Program-made: the position numbers and the translations under genes
Source: Glycine soja
Taxonomy: Eukaryota; Streptophyta; Magnoliopsida; Fabales; Fabaceae
DNA: 64,000 nt
Direction: 5' to 3'
NCBI RefSeq assembly: GCF_004193775.1
Contig: NC_041004.1
Span: 36,914,411 to 36,978,410 of the forward strand
In this document: positions 52,406 through 63,100 of the stretch, piece by piece
How positions within the stretch are numbered: position 1 is the stretch's first letter
Layout of the letters: each line of letters begins with the position of its first letter
The notes under the pieces: generated by a model
What the model saw: the letters and a program-made list of their open reading frames with translations, nothing else
The model's database searches: none
What the model was told of the DNA's origin: nothing

Positions 52406-52895
52406 AAATTATAATCACAAAACTTGATTCAGAAGACAAATTTGAATCACAGGATGATTTTTTTTTCATTGTATGTAAAATTAAAATTATTCTAAATATA
52501 AAAGTATCGCCAACTCTTTCACCTTCACAAATTCTTCGGCCATATTGGAAAAGGCTCGCAGAGAAAAGGAAGGTTGAATTTTTTTTTAATAAAAAAATAG
52601 ATACCAAGCTGCAGTGAAAGAAAAAGAAAAAGAAGCACGTACATCATATAAAATATCGGAAAATGCTCGCAGAGAAAAGGAAGGTTCAAAAAAATAATTT
52701 AAAATCAAATACTAAGCTGCAGTGAAAGAAAAAGAAACACGTACATCATATAAAATGAAAATTAATCCAAGACAAATTTTCATCTCTTCACATAAAAAAA
52801 TATATATTATGCAGAAAAATATTAACTTGCCAAGTCTTCACAGCACGGTCAGTGATTTCATATGAGTTGTAGAAAAAGAAAAAGAAAATAAATAC

Positions 52896-52968
52896 CTTTG
52901 GGGCGATCGAGGGTTATGACAGCGACACCATTTTGATGAACAGAGCCCTTCACAAATTCTTCGGCCAT
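52896..52968 (-). pseudogene. Captured first exon of 3-hydroxyisobutyryl-CoA hydrolase-like gene (intact copy)
   Basis: 73 nt from ATG to a good donor (CAAAG|GTA): 24 codons including [20 protein letters not shown], the start of the enoyl-CoA hydratase/HIBYL-CoA hydrolase fold in plants. No stop or frameshift. Further exons are absent, so it cannot encode an enzyme. Confidence 0.8.
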
Positions 52969-53323
52969 AGCGGAAAATGCTCGCAGACAAAAGGAAGGTC
53001 GAAAAAAAAGTTTGAAAAATTAGATACCAAGCTGCAATGAAAGAAAAAGAAAAAGAAGCATGTACATCATATAAAATAACGGAAAATGCTCACAGAGAAA
53101 AGGAAGGTTGAAAAAAAATATTTAAAAATTAGATACCAAGCTACAGTGAAAGAAAAAGAAAAAGAAGCACGTATATCATATAAAATGAAAATTAATCCAA
53201 GACAAATTTTCATCTCTTCAGATAAAAAAAATATATTATGCAGAAAAATACTAACTTGCGAAGTCTTCACAACACTGTTGATGACTTCATATGAGTCGCA
53301 GAAAAAGAAAAGAAAGAAAATAC

Positions 53324-53377
53324 CTTTGGGGCAATGCCGTTTTGATGAACAGAGCCCTTCACAAATTCTTTAGCCAT
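53324..53377 (-). pseudogene. Second, deleted copy of the hydrolase-like exon
   Basis: 54 nt with ATG and donor retained, but 19 nt shorter than the other copy: the part encoding VAVITLDR has been lost. A third trace with only the first seven codons lies at about 52523-52543. Confidence 0.78.
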
Positions 53378-53441
53378 AGCGGAAAATGCTAGCAAAGAAA
53401 AAGGAAGGTTGAAAAACAGTCATGGTCACTTGACTTGAGTA

Positions 53442-53538
<97 letters not shown>
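53442..53538. repeat. (AAT)n(AAC)n microsatellite, second copy
   Basis: Same AAT-to-AAC transition and same right-hand flank as 49166-49258. Confidence 0.95.
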
Positions 53539-53640
53539 AATTAAATAGAATCATAATCCAGCTTCCTGGAACAACAATAAACTTTATAATTTAAAAAGTA
53601 AAATTGCAGTATGAAATAAACAGTATAAATAGCATCATAC

Positions 53641-53708
53641 TTTTGGAGGCTCCAATAATTGTGTCCTCAGTTTTGCTAGTTTTGCCTTGAGCTGCCCGAG
53701 ATGATACT
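53641..53708 (-). pseudogene. Captured exon of DRG-type GTP-binding protein
   Basis: 68 nt between acceptor CTCTGCAG-type and donor AAAA|GTATGA. It reads YHLGQLKAKLAKLRTQLLEP then PK, the strongly conserved segment just before the G1 box in developmentally regulated G proteins. It is uninterrupted, but only one exon is present. The donor end is also present in the duplicated block near 49360-49380. Confidence 0.87.
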
Positions 53709-53917
53709 CTGCACAAAATTTATGATTTAAAAGAAAAAGAAAAAGATAAAGAAAGAAGGAAATACCTAAATAGGTTTATTGTTATCAAAGCAAGCATGAT
53801 GAAATTCTAGGCATTATTCTGAAAGTCATTATTCTATTATGTGCATTCACACAAATATCAAAATAAACATTTCCAACAAAATATAAAATTAAAACTTAAA
53901 AGTATACAACAACTTAC

Positions 53918-54016
53918 TCCTCCATTGGCCAAAGCAATGGCCATGATTGTTGCAGCTTCCATGACCCATGAAAGAGGATTCCACATAAATCCTAAAAACT
54001 TCAAAACCTTAATCTT
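53918..54016 (-). pseudogene. Captured exon of plasma-membrane H+-ATPase (second fragment)
   Basis: 99 nt, 33 codons, uninterrupted: [20 protein letters not shown] followed by [11 protein letters not shown], ending at donor GGA|GTAAG. This is the first transmembrane region of P-type (AHA) proton pumps. It follows the exon at 54407-54492 in the correct order. Confidence 0.9.
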
Positions 54017-54406
54017 CTGCAAAATTCATACAAAAGCTCTGCATAGAAACTAAACCTGGAAGTAGAAACCAACTTTCAATTAAGACAAGAATAACTCTCT
54101 TTCAAAGTTCTCCTTCAAAGGAAAAAAACAATTCTTTCTTATTAACCAAGAGTTCATAATATCATATCATGCCTGTGTCAGATTTTGATAACCTCCCTTT
54201 CTCTCTCTCTCAAGTCTCGCCTTCTTTTTCTGTTTTTTTTCCTTTCTATCTTTCTTTTCCTTTCACCCCTCAAAATGGCTGTACTTTACATTTTCCCATC
54301 AAATAATAGAGAAAATGGTATGTTTCACATCTGCTAATTCAAAGCATCTTTCCACACTGAAGAGTGAAAAAAGAAAAAGAAAAAGGAAAAAATTGAAGGG
54401 AAAGAC

Positions 54407-54492
54407 CTTCTTCTCCTCAAGTTTGTGGTGGCCAAAGATGATCAGCCTCTCCTCAGTAGATTCTGGAAAACTTCCTCAAGTGGCACGATTTC
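54407..54492 (-). pseudogene. Captured exon of plasma-membrane H+-ATPase (first fragment)
   Basis: Between acceptor TTTGCAG and donor AAG|GTC. Reads IVPLEEVFQN and, after a small deletion and frame change, STEERLIIFGHHKLEEKK. Both match the N-terminal cytosolic part of AHA pumps (IPIEEVFE... IFG.NKLEEKKESK). The donor joins in sequence to the next captured exon, so exon-intron-exon structure was captured as genomic DNA. Confidence 0.85.
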
Positions 54493-54499
54493 CTGCAAA

Positions 54500-55480
54500 G
54501 AGATTAAAAGGAAAAAATAATAAAAAAGAACAAAATAAAAAATAAAACCGTAATCCACACAAAAACTGAGGAAATTTGCCAAAAAACAGAACAGAACTTA
54601 AAACTTCCAACACCAGGAACATAAAAACAAAACCCAGAAACACTCATCAATCCCATGCTTACTACTCTTATTTTTCAACTGCAAAAAAAAAAAAGGTAGA
54701 CATGAATGATATGGCGGCAAGAAACACATCATTGACCAGTGAAGCAGAACGTAGTAATATCTTGGAACATAATACCTGCCGTAGCAAAAAAATAAAGTAA
54801 AAAACATTAGCTACCAAGCTGCAGTGAAAATGTTCATATCCTTTTTATTGTTATGCTAGAAAAAAACAGCAACAGTAACACTTTTTTCCTTATTGTTTTT
54901 TTACCTGCAACAACAAAAAGCAATAGAGTAGTAATGCCTTGGAACATAATACCTGTTGTAGCAAAAAATAAAATAAAAAACATTAGAAAAGCAAACATGC
55001 ATGAGAACGAAAACCAAACATCCATGAGAACATCAAAAACACCAAACAAACAACCATGAATTACCAGGAAAACATCAATAACAGGAAGCAAAAGTCAAAA
55101 CTTCTCCACTCAACAAAAAATGGACAACAACAAAGGGACCAAAAACACAGAAAAATGAGAAGTTAACATGGATGAGAACAAAAATAAAACATGCATGAGA
55201 ACAACAGGGAAAGAAAAAAAAAACTCATACTGTCAACAAATCATTTCCTTACAGCTTCAATGCAAAGGGAAAACCATCTTGGCCCTTTAACAAATGGGAA
55301 TGGAAGCTCCTAAAATTATCCTCAGAACCTGATCAAGCAAAAAAAAAAACTCGTACTGCCAACAAATCTAAAAGAACCTGAAGAAGCAGAAAAATAAAAA
55401 AAAGATTCGAAGAAGCAGAATGCTAGAAATACCTTGGCAGCTCTGGTTGTAGCTCTAGACCAACGGGAAATGGCACTTGA
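54500..55480. other. Helitron 5' portion, unidentified
   Basis: Short A-rich stretches with repeated CTTGGAACATAATACCTG motifs (about 54761 and 54939) and no protein I can name. The block 55480-55680 is similar to 48890-49090, including ATGAGAAGTTGAAATCC, so the two ends of the Helitron share a duplicated segment. Confidence 0.5.
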
Positions 55481-55839
55481 GGGAAATAAAAAACAAAACA
55501 AATATGAAATACAGTTCCGATTGAGGAAGAGAAGGAGAAGATTGAGGAAGAAAGAGTAATGTGGAGAAGATTGAGGAAGAGAAAAAGAAATGTGGCGGAC
55601 GGAGAGAGAAGATAATTCCGATTATTAAGTGAAATTAGATGAGAAGTTGAAATCCACCAGGAAACGACACATAGTTGTGACAACAAAAAAAATGGTACCA
55701 AAAAAGAGAGGGACAATATGACCAAAAAACCCAAAAAAGTGACACATATCAAAATTTTAGATAGAAACACAACAAACTTTTCGAAGTACTTCTCTTTTAT
55801 TAGTTATTAGATAAGTATATAGAAGTATATAGATATAGA

Positions 55840-57144
55840 TTCTTTTCATTCACATATACTTATTTTTTAGGCATACGTTAAGTATATATTTTTGCAAAAC
55901 CCACTTTTCATCTTCACTTTATCCTTCTAATTTTAATTTTTGTCAAATCTCATATCAATCTCTTCAATCAGATATTATAATTAGGTGCTTATATGATATG
56001 GAGTGAAGGAATCAAAACCTTGCACCCTGCATGGATTGCTGGTTGAGAGATCTTAAATAGCCTGACAACCAATAAAGACGATCCAGGTGGGCAACTGTCT
56101 TTATACATGCAAATTACAAACCCATACTGACTTATCGTACCTGGCAGCATTTACGTGTATAAATTATTGGTCCCATTACTCTTTTGTCTTGTAGCTTTTA
56201 GAAAACCACTTACTAAATTCTCTCTTCTAAATAACATAATATTTTTCAATTATCAGTATTTTAATTTACACTAGTATATTATTTTGTATAAGTAAACATA
56301 GAAAAAGAATATTATGATTTCCTAAATCTTCTTTTAATATATTATGATATCATATAAGAGAAATGTATGAAGTAATTAAGAAAATTAAATCTAAATCATA
56401 TAATTAAACGTAAATGATTAAGATTTAAAAATAATTCAAAGAATTGTTCATAAATCTGAACCATGTATAATGAAATATAAGAAAAAATATCTTATATAAA
56501 AAAATATCTTATAAAAATAAAATAATTAAATCTGAGTTGTATAATTATATATCATGAAGGGTTAATATTTAATATTAAAAAATCATATAACATTTTTAAA
56601 AATTTATCAAATTTTTGGACACCACATAATTTTAAACAATCCATCAACATCTCTCATTTTTTATTTATTTTTCTTCTAATCACATCATATAATCTATTAT
56701 ATCTATATTTTTCTATTTTTTTTAATCTCTCCCTATGTTAACTAGCTAGCAATATTTGGGGTGTCGTCCACAAATATTTTTCCACAAAATTAGTATACTC
56801 ATTGCAGTTAAATGTTAAGCTATAATTAATATGTTTGACCGTACAAAAATTATTACACTGTCAATATTTAATTATATTATTCATATAGGTACAGTTAGAT
56901 GTTACGCTATAATTAATATGTTTGACCGGATGGTGCTTTAATTTAAATTCGGACCTCTTGCCCATCGTAAAAGGAATTAAACACAATGTACAGGTAAAAA
57001 GCTTGTTATGCATAATATATAGAATACGAGAGCAGTACACAGAAGTGAGTAAGTGAGAGGGGAGAGAGAAGAAAACATATATCAACACTCTCACATATAT
57101 ATACAAGTAGTAGTAGTAGTATCGTATAGACCAATACAGAAGCT
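55840..57144. other. Spacer and promoter region of the ABCG gene
   Basis: AT-rich host sequence resumes at 55840. A short direct duplication (GTTAAATGTTAAGCTATAATT / GTTAGATGTTACGCTATAATT-like) lies at about 56808-56920. The last 100 bases, with GAGAG tracts and TAG repeats at 57106-57120, are probably the leader. No other gene. Confidence 0.5.
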
Positions 57145-60100
57145 ATGGTGATGATATGGGAAGATGTAACAGTTGAGAGGCCTGAAAGTTTTGGAGAACA
57201 CAATAACAATAAGAAGTTAATGCTGAATGGAATCACTGGTTTTGCTGAACCTGCTAGGATTATGGCTGTTATGGGTCCTTCTGGCTGCGGCAAAACTACC
57301 TTTCTTGACTCTTTCACTGGTCTCTCTCTTTGTCTCTCTCTCTCTCTGTTTATGTATGTATTAATGTATATGGTTTTGGAAATTAGTTTCATAAAATTTT
57401 GATTCTGAAAACTGAAGGCCTTTTATATATCTATTGCCTTTTACATGAATAAGACCATGTAGTTGCTGCATGTTATGCGATGGATACTGTATAGTTTATA
57501 CTAAAAATGTATATTGCCTTTTAGTTACTATATTTCGTAGTTTTTGGAAAAATTATTAAATAAGACAAGGACAGAAGTTTGCACAGTAGTGTTAATTCAC
57601 CTTGTCTCATATGTGTGAGAGAAATGGTTTAACATCACACTTTTTAATATGAAAAATTATTAAGGTAGTTCTGAATTGTCATGTGCCAACCGTCTCAGTC
57701 AATTTATGTAGTAATAGTCAAGTTTTTTAATTTATAAGAAAGAATTAATTATAACACTTTTTTTATATGCTTAATTAATAATACTTGGTTAGTTTAACTT
57801 AACCACACAAAATAGCTTGTAAGAGGTGAGTTTCTTCAAATTTAATGATTCTAGAAAATATATTAATATTATCTTAGATTTAGGTTTAGGGTGGAACTCA
57901 GTTCCACAAAATCAACTTATAAGAAAAATTCAAATTATAGAAATTTTATTTAAGTCATATCTTTAAACCATGGAAGACTAAGTCACCGCCTTGATATTAC
58001 AATAAAAACAACTCTCAAAGAAACCACAATTAAGACCGGCTAACTATTTGAAGATGGTTAAGATTAAACTTTAGTTAGTAGTCATATCACTAAATTAAAA
58101 AAGTCACATGTTATTTATTTTTATAATCTTGTCAATTTTTTTTATATTCATTATATATCCTCGTTTGTCATCATAACAAATGTTTTCAGTTCGGGATTCT
58201 TTCATTTATATAAATATAAGAAAACATAGTTTTCTTTTTCATCTTATTTTTTTCTTTCAAAGTATACAAATAGTAGTGCAACAACAGTGCTGTGTAATTA
58301 ACAAAATTAAATGATCTAGAGTACAATTCATACATTATATGCTAATTATTAATTCATTCTCTCAGTTACTAAAATAAAAAAATAGGTTTTCTAATAGTTT
58401 TAAAAAATTAAAAACCATGTAAAATATTTGCTTTACTTACGAGAGAAATGTTACTGATGTCTGATTAATTGTTTAGTGTCACTTGATAGACTTCCTTTCA
58501 CATTGATTAGTGGTGTTTACATTTTTTCTTAATTTTAAAAAACCACTTCTAACAATAGAATAATAACGTTTCTCTCTTTTCTTGTCTGTGTAAAAATCAA
58601 AATATCTTGTGAAATCGTGCATTAAAATTAGATACCAACGCTAATTAATTATGTAACCAGAGAGGATAACTTAGCACTCAACTAATGAGTTCGCATTTAA
58701 TTAACTGTTATGAACTGATAATGGTTTAATTTTTATTGAGGGTCTGATCCATTCAGCGAGTAGACAAGTGTTATAAACTGATGATAGGTGTTTGGTGTCT
58801 TTTCCTAGTGTTATTGGTGACCGGCAATAAGTGTTCACTTTTTTGTACAGGAAAACTTGCTGCAAATGTTGTAGTAACCGGCAACATTCTAATCAATGGG
58901 AAGAAGAAAAGCTTTTATTCCAAAGAAGTGGTAAGATAGCCAGATCATGCTATACCATAGTAATAGTTTTATACTTTAATTTATTCTTTCTTTTTGTTTT
59001 CTTTAAACTAGCTAAGGTGCCCGTAAATTCTCACAGATTTTCCATTGTAATACATGTTAAAAATACATCTATTCATAAAATTAGATATTTTTGTTGAAAT
59101 ACACATAATTAACTAATAAAGCTCTCCAAAATGGATTTGTTTTAATAATAATCACACATAAATTTATAATTTTATTTATAAAATTTATTTTTTATTTATG
59201 GGAAGACAATATCGGAAGGTTTACAATAACTCAGTCATCCTAATTAATTAATAGAGCTAAAAGATTTATAAAATTACATGAGAAAATTATTATGTATTCA
59301 AATTTGAAAGTGATTTAACTTTGATTAAATTTATATATTTTAAAATTTAAACTATGAAATAATAAAATACTAATTATTTTACAGTTACCTTATAAATAAA
59401 TTAAATTTATAACATTAAAATTGATAAAAAAAATATTTTAAATGTAAAAATTAATTAAATTAAATGCAAACTATTGAAATTAATATTAGAAAATAAATTA
59501 AAATTTTAATCTCAAATAGAAAATTTATATTTCATTTGGACTTTGGTAGGATGTGTTATTATAGGTGTTTAACATTACCTTTGTTCCTTAAGAAAAAAAA
59601 TGTATTAAGTTATTAATAGTAATATAGTTATAACTATATTATTATAACAATATTAATTATAGAGAAAAATGGTTATATGTCAAAAGTGTAAAATTTTTTA
59701 CGCATTCATCGAATCATATTCTATCATGTATTTTAAGTTTATTAATTTTTAAAATAATTATTTTAAAGTAATTAAAATGATAATTTATAATTAAATAATC
59801 ATATAAAAATATTTTACAATGTCAATACATAAACATTAAGCTCTTAGTTATAACTATCAAAAGACTAATATTTTTCTCCAATAATTTTTTTTATCAAATT
59901 TTCATTAAGGAATAATAATACTATATGTCTTAAGTATATTAAAAATTACAATATAAAATAAAGATAATTTCAAAATAATTTTTTTGTATATAAAATTATT
60001 AAACATAGAATCAAAATATTATTTAGTAATAATATATTAATTAATTAAATTTAAATTATTGTTTAGTATAAAATAAAATTAACGTTATTCAACACAAAAT

Positions 60101-63100
60101 GTTATTTATGATCAACCACAAAACACCAAACTTATCAATTTTTTAGCTGGTCCAATTTTGTAAGATCAACCGTCTATTCTTCGCTTAAAATAATAGTAGA
60201 ATATCCATATGACTTTTATAAAAAAAAATCCATGTGACATGGGTGGCCATCTGTATTTTTTTAAATAGTAAGATACCTGTGAATTCACTCCATTATTGAT
60301 ACATATTTGAAATATATTTGTTTTATGAAATTAAATTATTGTATTAAGTTTTTAATATTAAAAAAATGAGTGTTTAAACAAAAAAAGTATACTTAGTTAT
60401 AGTCTCACAAACATTTCTCATTTTATTTAAAATATTTACAAAATTGTATTGAAAATTGATACTTAAAAATTTAAAAGAAATTTAACTTATGTATATTTCT
60501 TGAATTTTCAGTCCTACGTGGCACAAGAGGAACTTTTCTTGGGTACTTTGACTGTAAAAGAGACCCTCACATACTCGGCAAACATAAGGCTTCCTTCTAA
60601 AATGACCAAAGAAGAGATAAACAAAGTGGTGGAAAATACCATAATGGAAATGGGTCTGGAAGATTGTGCAGATACTAGGATTGGAAATTGGCATTGTAGG
60701 GGTATTAGTAATGGTGAAAAGAAGAGACTTAGCATTGGACTTGAAATTCTGACACAACCATATGTCTTACTTCTTGATGAACCTACTACTGGACTTGATA
60801 GTGCCTCAGCTTTCTATGTGGTTCAATCTCTATGCCACATTGCTCACAGTGGAAAGATAGTTATCTGTTCTATTCACCAGCCCAGTAGTGAGATTTTTAG
60901 TCTGTTTGATGATTTGCTTTTGCTCTCAAGTGGGGAAACTGTTTATTTTGGAGAAGCAAAGATGGCTCTAAAGGTAAACAGTTTGACTTTAACTATGCAT
61001 GCAAAGTTGGATTCTAATTTTATTAGGGATAAGATATTTTAGTTGTTTATGTTTTTAATTATATTTAGTTTGGTCTTTTATCTCTTAAAAAAACTAGTTA
61101 TTTATCTTTTTAAAGTGAATCAAAACGTGCTTTTGAAATAATGATTTTTTGATTTTGGAATATGACTTTGAATTATGTTTGGACTAATTCAAGAATAAAA
61201 CTTGTCCGGTTAAATTTGCTTACATGAAAACTATGGATCCCTAGTGATGTTTGAACCAAAAAGAGAACATAAATATAATAAAAATCACCTAAAAAATGAG
61301 TTGAAAAAAAAAATCGATAATATATATTTTTTTTAATTTTTCGATTGCTTATTAGTTTCACTTTTGATGTAATTTTTGTCATGTTTATAGTCTTTTTTTA
61401 TAACGGGATATTTAATAGTTTTCATATACCTAAGTTTAATAAGACAAAATTTTCACATTTTAAATTAATAAAAAAGTGTCAAATAAATGAAGGATCATTT
61501 TGACACTGTTAAAAAATACAAAATGACTAAATTGAACTTTTTATAAGACAAAATGTCAAACTAAATATAATTGAAAACACTAAAAGTATATTTTAACCTA
61601 AAATTAGCTGAAACTTTGTCTCTAATTGAATTTTGGGAGAAGTTTTTTGCTGATGCAGGTTTCCCCTGCCCTACTAGAAGAAATCCTTCAGATCATTTCC
61701 TTATGTGTATTAATTTGGACTTTGAGTTGATTACTGAAGCACTACAGAGGACACAGTTAAATTTGGTATGTATGGGATGTTGGAACCTTTTTTTCCTTAC
61801 TTTTGTTTTTGATTAACAATGCTTTTGAATGTGAATTTTATTGTTCTCATTGACAGATACCAACAAATTCAACAATTGGAATGAGAACATCAGAGATCAG
61901 AAGGATACTCATTCAGAGTTACAAAAGTTCAAAGCTAATGATCAATGCAAGAAAAAGAATTGAACAACTGAAACCCAATGTAATAATTTGTTAGTCAGTG
62001 TTTATCATTCATACCTTAGTTATCTCGTATTTATCTGCATCTGAAAACCAGTTTACTGTTTGAGTACAAGATCACTTAATATAAAGCATAGAAAAATTTT
62101 GTTGCTTCATGAATCCTGGGTTGAGCATCCTTTTGGAGAAAAATTGAAGAACTAACCCATTTAATAAAATTCATTAATCCATTTTGAGCAACATACAATT
62201 TAAAGAAAAAAAAAACTATATTTCCCCTTTCTTATCTTGTTTTAATTAAAAAATTGTTCTATATCTTACTGATCTCAGAGATGCAAATATGTAGGAAGAA
62301 CAAGAAATTAAGCCCTACATAGGTAGCAGTACCACATGGAGGAAGCAATTATGTACATTGACTGAGAGATCTTTCCTAAACATGACTAGGGATATTGGTT
62401 ACTACTGGCTGAGGATTGTATTCTACATACTGGTAGGAATTACTATTGGCACCCTCTTTTTTCATATTGGCACAGGCAACAACTCAATCTTGGCTAGAGG
62501 AAAGTGTGTATCATTCATCTATGGGTTCATGATTTGTTTGTCATGTGGAGGATTACCATTTTTCATTGAAGAATTGAAGGTAAAAATATAATGGTTCCTT
62601 TTACTCAAAAGATATAATACAAGATTCATACTTTCCATTCTCTTTTGTATCTAATCACAATGAAAATCAGGTTTTCTATGGTGAAAGGTCCAAAGGACAT
62701 TATGGAGAGGCTGCATTTGTAGTGTCAAACATCATATCTTCATTCCCTTTCCTTGTTCTAACATCACTCTCCTCCGGAATAATCATTTACTTCATGGTGC
62801 AATTTCATCCGGGTTTATCTAATTGTGCATTTTTCTGTATCAACTTATTCTGCTGCCTATCTGTTGTTGAGTGCTGCATCATGATTGTTGCCTCAGTGGT
62901 CCCCAATGTGCTGATGGGCATAGGAACAGGAACTGGTGTAATTGTAAGCAAACCATTTTTCTCAGCTTCTGAAATAATAACATTTAGGTTAAACTATTGA
63001 TTTGGTCTCTATAATTGTTTTCACTTTAAGTCTTTAACAAGAAAACTACAAGTTTTAGTCCCTACACATGCATAAAAATTAAGTTTTGATTCTTATTGCT

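Larger units (their letters stand above)
52500..53420. repeat. Helitron internal tandem-duplicated block (three to four diverged copies)
   Basis: The motif GCTCGCAGAGAAAAGGAAGG, followed by AAGCTGCAGTGAAAGAAAAA and CACGTACATCATATAAAA, recurs at about 52555, 52670, 52980 and 53090 (last partial near 53390). Longer copies (about 52655-52990 and 53080-53400) also carry the captured hydrolase exon. Confidence 0.82.
48107..55839 (-). mobile_element. Non-autonomous Helitron, 7.7 kb, with captured gene fragments
   Basis: On the - strand the element begins TCTATATCTATATACTTCTA at 55839 and ends with the hairpin CCCGTGCGTATGCACGGG, a 7-base spacer TTACCGA and CTAG at 48107. TC at the 5' end and hairpin-plus-CTAG at the 3' end are Helitron hallmarks. 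The flanks are A (48106) and T (55840), the expected A^T target with no duplication. No Rep/helicase frame is present, so it is non-autonomous. The interior carries exon fragments of at least five host genes, internal duplications and AAT/AAC microsatellites. A SINE dimer has split the CTAG end from the hairpin and duplicated it. Confidence 0.85.

Noticed and set aside
54834..55091. Hydrophobic frame on - strand within the Helitron
   Set aside because: Looks membrane-like but matches no family I know, and the sequence is a low-complexity A-rich stretch read in reverse.
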